NCBI GenBank assembly: GCA_025964715.1
Contig: JAOPYH010000365.1
Location: forward strand, 1-38,749
Length of the DNA: 38,749 nt
DNA from: Streptosporangiaceae bacterium
GTDB taxonomy: Bacteria; Actinomycetota; Actinomycetes; Streptosporangiales; Streptosporangiaceae
Direction of reading: 5' to 3'
Below, in pieces: positions 25,114 through 33,002 of the stretch; the first letter of the stretch is position 1; each line of letters starts with the position of its first letter. Both the position numbers and the translations under genes were made by a program. The notes under the pieces are model-generated. The model worked only from the letters and a program-made list of their open reading frames with translations, was not told the DNA's origin and did no database searches.

Positions 25114-26265
25114 ATGAGGATAGTGCGGCTGGTCAACTTCGTTACGCCCTGCTCGGGTGGATTGCGGACGGCGCTGCGCGAGCTCGGGGCCGGATACGTG
25201 GCGGCCGGCCACGAGCCGGTGCTGATCGTGCCCGGACCCGCACCTGGCGAGGAGATCACCGACCAGGGGCGGGTCATCACCGTGCCCGGGCCGATCGTGC
25301 CGGGCACCGGCGGCTATCGGGTCATCGCCGCACGGCGCCCGCTGCGCCGGCTGCTCGACCGCCTGCGCCCGGACCGGATCGAGGTGTCCGACCGTACGAC
25401 GTTGCGCTGGACCGGGGCCTGGGCACGGGCGCGCGGCATCCCCTCCGTGATGGTCTCCCACGAGAGCCTCGCGGGACTGTTCCGGCTGTACGCCCCGGGG
25501 CGGCTGTCGCTGCGGCCGCTCGCGGACCGGCTGAACCTCGCCACCGCGGCCTCCTTCGACGTCGTGGCCTGTACGACCGAGTGGGCGGCGGCCGAGTTCC
25601 GGCGGCTCGGCGTGCAGAACCTGGTCAGGGTGCCGCTCGGGGTCGACCTGACCCGTTTCGACCCCGGCCGACGGGACCAGCAGCTGCGTTCGTCGCTGGC
25701 CGCCCCGGACGAGGTGCTGCTCGTGCACTGCGGCCGCCTCTCCACCGAAAAGTGCCCGGAGCGCGCCGTGGATGCGCTGGGCGAGCTGCGTCGCAGGGGC
25801 GTGCCCGCCGTGCTGGTCGTCGCGGGAGAGGGACCGCGGCGGCAGTCACTGGAGTCGCGGGCGGCCGGGCTGCCGGTCAGGTTCCTCGGACACGTCGCTG
25901 ATCGGGATCTGCTCGCCGGGCTGCTCGCCACGGCGGATGTCGCGATCGCGCCCGGTCCGGTGGAGACCTTCGGACTCGCGGCGCTGGAGGCATTGGCCAG
26001 CGGGACACCGGTCGTCGTGAGCCGCGTGAGCGCCCTGCCGGAGGTCATCGGGCAGGCCGGGATCGCCGTAGGTGACAACGCGGCCGCCTATGCGGACGCG
26101 GTGGAGCAACTGCTCGACCGCCCGGAAGGGCAACGCCGGGTCGCGTCCCGCGCACAGGCCGAGCGGTTCGACTGGCAGACGGCAGTGGACGGATTCTTCC
26201 GCGCACACGAGCTGCCACCACTGAGCGTGAGCGCCTCGACCGGTGCGCAGGGTCTGCCGCGGTGA
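25114..26265 (+). CDS. glycosyltransferase family 4 (GT4), GT-B fold
   Basis: A 383-residue retaining glycosyltransferase. The N-terminal domain starts MRIVRLVNFVTPCSGGLRTA (GG acceptor loop). The C-terminal domain shows LLVHCGRLSTEKCPERAVDA, GEGPRRQSLE, RFLGHVADRDLLAGLLATAD and the donor E-x7-E motif in PGPVETFGLAALEALASGTP. This arrangement is common to cytosolic mannosyltransferases acting on phosphatidylinositol or trehalose-type acceptors, but the acceptor cannot be named. The ATG follows GGCGGGAGAAGGC. It lies downstream of the GT-C gene in the same direction, so both may have served one lipoglycan pathway. Confidence 0.82.
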   Translation: MRIVRLVNFVTPCSGGLRTALRELGAGYVAAGHEPVLIVPGPAPGEEITDQGRVITVPGPIVPGTGGYRVIAARRPLRRLLDRLRPDRIEVSDRTTLRWTGAWARARGIPSVMVSHESLAGLFRLYAPGRLSLRPLADRLNLATAASFDVVACTTEWAAAEFRRLGVQNLVRVPLGVDLTRFDPGRRDQQLRSSLAAPDEVLLVHCGRLSTEKCPERAVDALGELRRRGVPAVLVVAGEGPRRQSLESRAAGLPVRFLGHVADRDLLAGLLATADVAIAPGPVETFGLAALEALASGTPVVVSRVSALPEVIGQAGIAVGDNAAAYADAVEQLLDRPEGQRRVASRAQAERFDWQTAVDGFFRAHELPPLSVSASTGAQGLPR

Positions 26266-26280
26266 CCGCTACGAGTGGCC

Positions 26281-26610
26281 ATGGAATACCTCCCCCATAT
26301 CCATCGTGAGATCCAGGCGTTCCAGGGGGCGACCCGCCAGGCGGCGGACGGCGTCGGAGCGGCCCTGGTCCCGTCCTGCCCTGGCTGGTCGGTGTCCGAT
26401 CTGGTCTCGGAACACCGAGGTCGGCGCGGACCACGGCTCGGCCCGCCAGCGGGCCGGCCGGCCGCGCTGCCGGCGACGCCCGAACTGGACGTCTACGGCA
26501 CCTGTCACCACGCAGCCCTGTGGCCGGAGCGTGGTGCGCGAGACCGCATGCCGACAGAATGCTGTCCGGCATGCCATGACTCGGGCGCGACCGGCGAGGG
26601 GATCACGTGA
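26281..26610 (+). pseudogene. truncated maleylpyruvate-isomerase-family (mycothiol-dependent) gene
   Basis: Starting at the ATG at 26281, the first 44 residues (MEYLPHIHREIQAFQGATRQ ... PSCPGWSVSDLVS) are the clear N-terminal helix pair of the mycothiol-dependent maleylpyruvate isomerase family (MDMPI_N). After DLVS the sequence loses family character (the expected His-Leu-...-His/W continuation is missing) and becomes Arg/Pro/Gly-rich, ending at 26610, three bases into the NACHT gene. The C-terminal domain is absent, so this is a remnant. Confidence 0.6.
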
Positions 26611-29153
26611 CCGGAGATCCGTCGGGCACCAGGAACGAGTTCTCGGGTACGGCCCACTACGTAATCCAGGCTCGCGACATCGCGGGCGGCATCCACATCG
26701 AGACCGCGGCGAACCTGTCCCCGCTCCATGAGGCGGCTCAGGACCTGGCCGCAATGGTGCACGCCCAGTGGCGGGACGAGGCGACGGCCCGCGGCCTGGC
26801 GACCGCGGCGACGCTCGCGATCCGATGGGACGCGGACTGGGAGACGGCCGACCAGCCGCAGAACGTCGGAGGCGAGTTGTCGGGGCGCGGCGACGGGCTC
26901 GACGAGCTGACCGCGGCGTTCCGCGCACTTCCCCATCGCCGGCTGGTGATCCTCGGGCCGCCAGGCTCCGGCAAGTCGTCCCTGGCCATCCTGCTGACGC
27001 TGAAACTGCTGACGGACAGGGCGCCGGGCGACCCGGTGCCGGTGATCCTGCTTCTGGCCTCCTGGGATCCGGGCAAGGAACACATAGACACATGGATCGC
27101 CGGACGCATCACGGAGGACTACGCCGGACGGAGCGAGGCCTTGGACCGCCGGGCCGTCGCGCGCCTGGTCCGCGACCGGCAGGTCCTGCCCGTACTCGAG
27201 GGACTGGACGAACTGCCGGAGTCGCACCGGGGAGCGGCCCTCGACGGGATCAACCGGGCGCTCGCCCTGGGCGGAGCGGTGATCCTCACCTGCCGGAGCA
27301 CGGACTACGCCGCGGCCGTGGAGGGAGGGCACGTCCTGGCCTCGGCGGCGGTCCTGCAGGCCAAGCCGGTCTCGCCCGGCGCGGCCGTCGCGTATCTGCG
27401 CGACACCGCCCACCCACACCGGCGGGCGCGCTGGCAGGAGGTCTTCGACGACATCGCGGCCCGTCCGTCCGGGCCGCTCGCCGCGGCCCTGTCGTCCCCG
27501 TTGATGCTGTGGCTCGCGCGCACGGTATACGCCAGGCCACCCGCCGATCCGGCGGAACTGGCCGACCGCGAGCGCTTCGCCGACTCCACCGCGATCGAGA
27601 TGCACCTGCTCGACGGCCTGGTGCCGGCCGTCTTCGCCTACGGGCCGCCGTCGCCGGACCAGGTACGTCCCGTACGTGATTGGGGCGCGGAGCGCGCCGA
27701 CAGATGGCTGCGGTTCCTGGCCGGCTACCTCACCCGGTTGCGCACGCGGGATCTCGCCTGGTGGGAGCTGCCTCAGCGCTCGCTGCCACCTGCTCTGACG
27801 GTGCCGCTGTTCCTCGGGGGCCTGCTGCTGATCGGCCTGCTCGGCCAGTGGTTCACCTCACTGTTCGTGCGGCTCTTCGCCCAGCCCGAGAAGATTTTCG
27901 GGGCCGATACGGCGGGAGCTCTGCTGGGCTTCCAGCTCGCCGTGGGTTCCTGGGCAGGCCTGGTGATGGGCGGCCTCGGTGGGGCGATCGTCCAGATGGG
28001 CTTGCTGTCCCGCAACGGCCGTCCGCGCAGGCCGGTGGATCTGTTCCGGCTCCGCGGCCATGGAGGCCGCCGCCGGCGAGGCCCTGGGATCGCCGTCCTG
28101 GCCGCACTCTCACTGATCACGGCGGCCGTGCTCGTGGTGGGCCGTGGCGGAGCGGCCATCTTCTGGGGATTCGCCCTGCCGGTGCTGCTGGGCGCCGCCC
28201 TGACCCGCCGGGTGGAGGCCGACGCCCCGGTGGGACCGGGCTCCCTGCTCCGCGGGGAGCGGCGGGTCGCGCTCGTCTCGGCCGTGGTGATCGCGCCGAT
28301 CATCGGAGCCGTGGCCGCGACGGTGGTGGGGTCCGGATCGGGCCGGGTGGCGGGCATCGGGGCATGGCTGGCCGGGTGGCTCAGCGCCGCGGGCGTGCTG
28401 GTGATGTTGAGCCCATGGAGCCAATGGGTGCAGGCGAAGGCCTATCTCGCGGTCCGCCTCCGCCTGCCCTGGTCGACGATGACGTTCCTGCGGGACGCAC
28501 ACCGGCTGGGAGTCCTCCACCAGGTCGGCGGCGTCTACCGGTTCCGCCACTTCCAGTTGCAGCTGCGGTTGGCGCAGCCGGCGGGAGCAAACGAGAGCGG
28601 CACCCCCGCGGTGCACGCCGCGCCGCAGGACCTGCTCGAGACTCGGATCACCGGGCGGACAGGCCCGGGGACCCTGCCGACGAACCGGTCGGGGGTGTTC
28701 GTCCTCTGCTGGATGTTCGCCGGGATCTGGGCTGCCATGGCCACGCACGACCACGCCTGGGGCGATGCCGGCGCGCGCTGGATGGTCGGCGGGGCCATCG
28801 TCTTCCCTGTCGCACTGAGCCTGCTCTTCAAGCTGCTGCCCACCTGGCCGACGGAGCTGCGGATCAACGAGGACCTGATCGAGGTCACCGCGCGCGGGCG
28901 GTGCTTCCGGTTCCTGTGGACGGACGTGGCGCAGGTGGAGGTCCGCCGGATCCAGACCCTCCCCGGCGCGGTGGAGACATACGGCGTGCACGTGCGTCTG
29001 CAGCCCGGCGCGGAAGGCCCCCCGCACATACGTACGGATGTCGATGGCTGGATCCCCATCTGGGGACCGGCCAAGACCGCCGAGATCACCCCGGAACTCC
29101 GGCAGGCGCTGGAACGCTTCGCGGGGACCCGCTGGGAGGACCCCTGGGTGTAG
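26607..29153 (+). CDS. NACHT NTPase with N-terminal amyloid-signalling (BASS/RHIM-like) motif, membrane helices and PH-like C-terminus
   Basis: 848 residues; GTG start behind GAGGGG. Residues 10-32 carry NEFSGTAHYVIQARDIAGGI HI, the N-x-F-S-G ... V-I-Q-A-R-D-I-x-G-G-I-H pattern of bacterial amyloid signalling motifs. Residues 112-135 hold Walker A (VILGPPGSGKSS). VLPVLEGLDELPE (193-205) is Walker B, with Glu where NACHT proteins usually have Asp (DGLDE). VILTCRSTDY (225-234) is the sensor-1 region. Hydrophobic segments follow at about 398-418, 438-465, 496-532, 555-602, 695-712 and 724-745. Residues 750-848 (LIEVTARGRCFRFLWTDVAQ) look PH-like. This is an NLR-like STAND sensor at the membrane. 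The next gene encodes a protein with a matching motif. Confidence 0.85.
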   Translation: MTGDPSGTRNEFSGTAHYVIQARDIAGGIHIETAANLSPLHEAAQDLAAMVHAQWRDEATARGLATAATLAIRWDADWETADQPQNVGGELSGRGDGLDELTAAFRALPHRRLVILGPPGSGKSSLAILLTLKLLTDRAPGDPVPVILLLASWDPGKEHIDTWIAGRITEDYAGRSEALDRRAVARLVRDRQVLPVLEGLDELPESHRGAALDGINRALALGGAVILTCRSTDYAAAVEGGHVLASAAVLQAKPVSPGAAVAYLRDTAHPHRRARWQEVFDDIAARPSGPLAAALSSPLMLWLARTVYARPPADPAELADRERFADSTAIEMHLLDGLVPAVFAYGPPSPDQVRPVRDWGAERADRWLRFLAGYLTRLRTRDLAWWELPQRSLPPALTVPLFLGGLLLIGLLGQWFTSLFVRLFAQPEKIFGADTAGALLGFQLAVGSWAGLVMGGLGGAIVQMGLLSRNGRPRRPVDLFRLRGHGGRRRRGPGIAVLAALSLITAAVLVVGRGGAAIFWGFALPVLLGAALTRRVEADAPVGPGSLLRGERRVALVSAVVIAPIIGAVAATVVGSGSGRVAGIGAWLAGWLSAAGVLVMLSPWSQWVQAKAYLAVRLRLPWSTMTFLRDAHRLGVLHQVGGVYRFRHFQLQLRLAQPAGANESGTPAVHAAPQDLLETRITGRTGPGTLPTNRSGVFVLCWMFAGIWAAMATHDHAWGDAGARWMVGGAIVFPVALSLLFKLLPTWPTELRINEDLIEVTARGRCFRFLWTDVAQVEVRRIQTLPGAVETYGVHVRLQPGAEGPPHIRTDVDGWIPIWGPAKTAEITPELRQALERFAGTRWEDPWV

Positions 29154-29205
29154 ACGGGCTCGGTTAGCCTGTCCTCAAGGTTGCTCGCGGGCCCGTGGAG
29201 GCGCA

Positions 29206-29601
29206 ATGGATCCCATCACGACGTCGGCACTCGTAGCCGTGCTGATGAAGGTGGTCGACGGCGCGAGCGGCGAAGCCGGCAAAGAGACCTGGGCAGCACT
29301 GACCGGGTTGGTGAAGAGGACCTTCGGCCACCGCTCGGAGCCGGCCGAGGCCACCGAAGAGCTCGAACGGCATCCCGGCGAGGAGGCCCGGCTCGAGGCC
29401 CTGGCCGAGTCATTGGCCACCGAGTCGCGGCGCGATCCGGACTTCGCCGGCGCCCTGCGCGACTGGCTGGCGGACGCGCAGCGGGTCTCCACCGGTGCCG
29501 GGGACGTGACGAACGTGATCGGCGGTTCTGCCCGGATCAGCGGGTCCGTGGTGCAGGGGCGGGACTTCACCGGCGACATCACCTTCGGCGGTCGCGGCTG
29601 A
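29206..29601 (+). CDS. small helical protein with C-terminal amyloid-signalling motif, putative NLR effector
   Basis: 131 residues; ATG at 29206 behind GTGGAGGCGCA, 52 bases after the NACHT stop and on the same strand. Residues 1-42 (MDPITTSALVAVLMKVVDGA ... LVKRTFG) form an amphipathic or hydrophobic helix, in the style of bacterial HeLo-like 'Bell' cell-death domains. A charged helical middle (EELERHPGEEARLEALAESL) follows. Residues 103-127 (NVIGGSARISGSVVQGRDFT GDITF) form the amyloid motif, lining up with residues 10-31 of the NACHT protein (N-x-h-x-G-x-A ... V-h-Q-[GA]-R-D-h-x-G-[DG]-I-x-h). The motif is C-terminal here and N-terminal in the NACHT protein, as in known NLR-effector pairs. 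Toxicity is inferred. Confidence 0.7.
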   Translation: MDPITTSALVAVLMKVVDGASGEAGKETWAALTGLVKRTFGHRSEPAEATEELERHPGEEARLEALAESLATESRRDPDFAGALRDWLADAQRVSTGAGDVTNVIGGSARISGSVVQGRDFTGDITFGGRG

Positions 29602-29661
29602 CCATCCCGGTCGGCACCGCGCTGCGAGAACTTGTCCGCATGTGGCAAGCGGCGCCGCGCT

Positions 29662-29799
29662 CTGCCCGATGCCCCCGCATGGTGGGTCGGCGCGATCACG
29701 AGCCATCGGATCGTCGATCGGATGCACGGCCGGAATCCGAAGCGCTGGGTGAAGTGGCTGTTCCACCAATGGATTAGAAAGATCACGCCATTTTGGTGA
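29662..29799 (+). pseudogene. orphan 3' coding fragment, unknown family
   Basis: A 45-codon frame ends at 29799 and encodes LPDAPAWWVGAITSHRIVDR then MHGRNPKRWVKWLFHQWIRK and ITPFW. Its strongly biased Trp/Arg/Lys composition and W-rich C-terminus look like a genuine protein tail rather than noise. It has no convincing start. The preceding frame (LRELVRMWQAAPR) may be its upstream part after a frame break near 29655. The family is not recognised. The remaining spacer to 30041 shows nothing coding. Confidence 0.3.
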
Positions 29800-30041
29800 T
29801 CGCTGCAGCGCCGGGCACCGCAGCGGGAGCAGCGGAGATCGCTGGGTGCCGTGACCGGCCCGAATGGTGCATTTCGGACTTAGGTGGCTGGAATTATAAC
29901 CCCTCCCGGCTGATTGCCGACCGGCAGGTTGGTCTGGAAATGCGCCGGCCCGTCGCGCCGTGAACCCGGGACTGCATAACCGCGTCTCCTCATCCGGCGA
30001 ACCATGAAGGTTCGCGTCAGGCGAGGGGAGGGCCGGCACGG

Positions 30042-30689
30042 ATGGTGAGAGTGCTCGTCCTCGATGAGAACCCCGTCATGGAACTCGGGCTCCACTCGCT
30101 GCTGAACGCCGATCCCGAGATCGAGGTCGTGGGCGGCCCGTCCAACGGCAGCCCGATGGCCGAGGTGATCCGCCTGCACGGCCCGGACGTGATCCTGCTC
30201 GGTGCGTCTCCACCCGCCGCCGACCGGATTCGTGCACTCGCTCGGGACGGCCGCGGCGCACGGATCATTGTGCTGACCTCCGTGGCCGATCCGGCCGTGC
30301 TATTGCGGGCGGTGGCCGCCGGGGCGCACAGTTGCATTATCCACGGGCATTTCAAGCCGCGGGAACTCGCCGAGGTGGTCCTGGCCACCGCACGTGGCCA
30401 GTCCTGCCTTTCGGCCACGGTGGTCGCCGCCCTCGTCATGTGGCTGCACGGCAACGTCTCTGTGGACCCGCGGCGGTCCGGCCCAGGGCTGACCCCTCGG
30501 GAGATCGAGATCATGGGCCTGATCAGCGGCGGGCTGAACAATCGCCGTATCGCCGATCGTCTGGTGATCTCCGAGAAGACGGTCAAGAACCATGTGCACA
30601 GCATCTACAAGCGGCTCGGTGCGGACGGCCGCGACCATGCCATCGAGCGGTGGCACGAGGTGAAATCCGAGGGGCCGGCGGAAGAATGA
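30042..30689 (+). CDS. LuxR/NarL-type regulator with atypical receiver (no phospho-acceptor Asp)
   Basis: 215 residues; ATG behind AGGGGAGGGCC. The receiver-like domain (1-120) starts RVLVLDENPVMELGLHSLLN, but the strand that should end in the phosphorylated Asp reads PDVILLGASPP: Gly in place of Asp. The conserved Lys near the end of the receiver (usually GYLLKD) is also lost (SCIIHGHFKPREL). The LuxR helix-turn-helix (147-205: LTPREIEIMGLISGGLNNRR IADRLVISEKTVKNHVHSIY) is intact. No histidine kinase is nearby. It is thus probably a phosphorylation-independent orphan regulator, perhaps ligand- or level-controlled. It lies directly upstream of the exopolysaccharide operon. Confidence 0.85.
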   Translation: MVRVLVLDENPVMELGLHSLLNADPEIEVVGGPSNGSPMAEVIRLHGPDVILLGASPPAADRIRALARDGRGARIIVLTSVADPAVLLRAVAAGAHSCIIHGHFKPRELAEVVLATARGQSCLSATVVAALVMWLHGNVSVDPRRSGPGLTPREIEIMGLISGGLNNRRIADRLVISEKTVKNHVHSIYKRLGADGRDHAIERWHEVKSEGPAEE

Positions 30690-30740
30690 ATTCACAATTC
30701 CTTCGGTTGGCTAACTTCTATGGCTTATTGATCCAACGGC

Positions 30741-30759
30741 GGTCCTAGGACCGGTCCTA
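30741..30759. promoter_or_regulatory. overlapping palindromes, candidate operator of the exopolysaccharide operon
   Basis: GGTCCTAGGACCGGTCCTA holds two overlapping perfect palindromes: GGTCCTAGGACC (30741-30752) and TAGGACCGGTCCTA (30746-30759). The half-site GGTCCTA appears twice, 12 bp apart. The site sits in the AT-rich spacer (30690-30921) between the orphan LuxR gene and the first operon gene, a natural position for a regulator binding site. Confidence 0.45.
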
Positions 30760-30812
30760 TTCTCGAAATAGTGCCTTATTAATTTGCTAATCACACACGC
30801 ATGTCGCATCCT

Positions 30813-30832
30813 CTAGTTGCGACTTCAACTAG
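30813..30832. repeat. inverted repeat in the operon leader
   Basis: CTAGTTG-CGACTT-CAACTAG: a 7-bp perfect inverted repeat with a 6-base loop, 90 bases before the start of the deacetylase gene. It could be a 5' leader hairpin or a second operator. Confidence 0.35.
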
Positions 30833-30921
30833 CTCAATCGAGAAGCGAGTAACGGCTGCGTCCGGTTCGATCGATAATCTCGATCTTCGCCGTCCCGGCC
30901 CTCATGTACTGGGAGGCGTTG

Positions 30922-32949
30922 GTGAGACATCTGAACCGCCTTGCGATCGGGGTCCTCTCCGTCGCGGCGATGACATCCTCGGTGCTGCTGTTCCCCGCTG
31001 GGGCCGCGCAGGCCGCGGCCCAGCGCATCGATCTGAAGGTGCTCGTCATCAGCGACGGCGGCTCCTCGGTATCCGCGATCGAGGAGCAGCTCCAGACCGA
31101 GGGCGTGCCGCACAAGACCCTCGACCTCAATGACGCCAACCGGCCGGTGGTCAACAAGGCCTTCCTGGAGGACACCGTCGGCGGGGTGCCGCGGGCGAAG
31201 TACCAGGCGGTCGTGTCATCGGGGCCCAACCCCTTCACCGTGGCGGCGGAGACCACCGCACTGACCGACTTCGAGAAGAAGTTCGGCGTTCGCCAGGTCG
31301 ACGCGTACGTCTATCCGAACGCGGCGGTGGGGATGAACGCGCCCGGCTTCGCCGGCGCCCTCGACGGCACCACGGCCGGCCTCTCGGGCACCGGGCTCTC
31401 CGGCCCGTTCCGGTACCTCAAGGGTCCCGTGCGCTTCGACGACAACTCCCCGACCGTCCCGGAGAGCTACGCCTACCTGGCGAGCCCGCTGCCGGACAAC
31501 CCGGCGCAGGGCACCAGGTTCGAGCCGTACCTCACCGCGACGGCCCAGGGGCAGACCGGCACCCTGGCCGGCGTCTACACCCACGACGGCCGCAGCGAGA
31601 TGGTGCTGACCTTCGCCTACAACTTCAACCAGTGGCAGTTCCGCACCATCGGGCACGGGATCGTCACCTGGCTGACCAAGGGCGTCCACCTCGGCCACAA
31701 CCGCAACTACTTCTCCGTCCACGTCGACGACGTCTTCCTGCCCGACTCGCGGTGGAGCGCGCAGAACAACTGCACGCCGGGTGAGGACTGCCCCTCGGGC
31801 GTGACGACCCCGGACATCCGCATGACCCCGGCCGACGTCACCCAGGCGGTGAACTGGCAGGCCCAGAACGGCTTCACCCTGGACATGGTCTACAACGGGG
31901 CGGGCAGCGACGAGGCCGTCGCGCAGAACGGCTCTGACCCGCTCACCACCTCGTTCACCTCCAGCAAGTCCAAGTTCCGCTGGGTCGACCACACCTACGA
32001 GCACCCCTACCTCGGTTGCAAGCAGGACCTCACGGTCCGGCCGTGGCGCTGCGAGACCGACGCGGCCGGCAACGTGCAGTACGTCAGCAAGGCCGCGATC
32101 AAGGACCAGATCACCAAGAACCTCAACTGGGGTCGCGGCAAGGGCCTCAGCCTCTCGGCCGACGAACTCGTCACGGGTGAACACTCCGGCCTGAAGATCC
32201 TGCCGCAGCAGCCGGTCGACAACCCCAACCTCGGGCCCGCGCTGAACGAGACAGGTGTGAAGTGGATCGCCAGTGACGCCTCGCGGGACAAGGCGCAGCG
32301 CCCGGTCGGCAACGCGTTGACCCTGCCGCGCCACCCGATGAGCGTCTTCTTCAACACCGGCACAAAGCAGGAAATGGCCGACGAATACAACTGGATCTAC
32401 ACCAGCAGGGCCGACGGCGGCAGCGGCATCTGCGAGGACAACCCCGGCACCGTGACGTGCATCCAGCCGGTCGACACGGCCACCGGCTATGAGGGCTACA
32501 TCATCCCTGTCGACGCGCGGATCACCCTGTCGCACATCGTCACCAACGACCCCCGAGCGCACTACGTGCACCAGTCGAACCTGGCCGAGGACCGCATCCT
32601 CTACCCGATGCTCGACCGGATCCTCGGCGACTACCGGGCCGCCTTCGCCGGCAACGCGCCGGTCGTGAACCAGCGGATGTCCGCCCTTGGCGCGGAGCTG
32701 AAGCGGCAGGTCGCCTGGCGGAACGCGATGGCGGGCGTCACGGCGTACGTGCAGAACGGCAAAGTCACGGTCCAGCGGCCGAGCGGTGTGTCCGTTCCGA
32801 TCACCGTGCCCGAGGGCACCCGCGACTGCAGCGGGCTGCTCGGCTGCCTGCTCGGCAGCCCGGCGTACGGACAGCAGTACGCGGGTGAGCGCTCCGCCTA
32901 CACGGACTCGAGCGTTTCTCTGACTCTGCCGTCCGGGGCCATGGGCTGA
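30922..32949 (+). CDS. secreted polysaccharide deacetylase, Agd3/CE18-like
   Basis: About 675 residues from the GTG at 30922, behind GGGAGG; an ATG six codons upstream lacks a ribosome site. There is a Sec signal peptide (LAIGVLSVAAMTSSVLLFPA ... AQA|A). Residues about 35-250 form a beta-rich, possibly carbohydrate-binding region. The catalytic part shows NYFSVHVDDVFLPDSRW (HVDD at 267-270, the metal/base aspartates of NodB-like deacetylases), RWVDHTYEHPYLGC (H357 and H361, the H-x3-H metal ligands) and LVTGEHSGL. This domain order resembles the fungal galactosaminogalactan deacetylase Agd3 (CBM87-CE18) and the PelA deacetylase. It would remove N-acetyl groups from a hexosamine polymer outside the cell. 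Confidence 0.7.
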   Translation: MRHLNRLAIGVLSVAAMTSSVLLFPAGAAQAAAQRIDLKVLVISDGGSSVSAIEEQLQTEGVPHKTLDLNDANRPVVNKAFLEDTVGGVPRAKYQAVVSSGPNPFTVAAETTALTDFEKKFGVRQVDAYVYPNAAVGMNAPGFAGALDGTTAGLSGTGLSGPFRYLKGPVRFDDNSPTVPESYAYLASPLPDNPAQGTRFEPYLTATAQGQTGTLAGVYTHDGRSEMVLTFAYNFNQWQFRTIGHGIVTWLTKGVHLGHNRNYFSVHVDDVFLPDSRWSAQNNCTPGEDCPSGVTTPDIRMTPADVTQAVNWQAQNGFTLDMVYNGAGSDEAVAQNGSDPLTTSFTSSKSKFRWVDHTYEHPYLGCKQDLTVRPWRCETDAAGNVQYVSKAAIKDQITKNLNWGRGKGLSLSADELVTGEHSGLKILPQQPVDNPNLGPALNETGVKWIASDASRDKAQRPVGNALTLPRHPMSVFFNTGTKQEMADEYNWIYTSRADGGSGICEDNPGTVTCIQPVDTATGYEGYIIPVDARITLSHIVTNDPRAHYVHQSNLAEDRILYPMLDRILGDYRAAFAGNAPVVNQRMSALGAELKRQVAWRNAMAGVTAYVQNGKVTVQRPSGVSVPITVPEGTRDCSGLLGCLLGSPAYGQQYAGERSAYTDSSVSLTLPSGAMG

Positions 32950-33002
32950 CCGGGCGATCGAGCCATCGACCACAGCGACACGGGATCGGAAGGATCGGGG
33001 AC

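Noticed and set aside
18257..26610. Prophage or integrative element
   Set aside because: No integrase, att-like direct repeats, tRNA end or structural phage genes were found despite the many remnants.
27680..29167. 495-residue open frame on the + strand
   Set aside because: Out-of-frame shadow of the NACHT gene with Arg/Gly-rich composition and no motif.
31216..32973. 585-residue open frame on the - strand
   Set aside because: It mirrors the deacetylase gene, is dominated by Val/Arg/Gly/Asp in the way antisense frames of high-GC genes are, and shows no motif.
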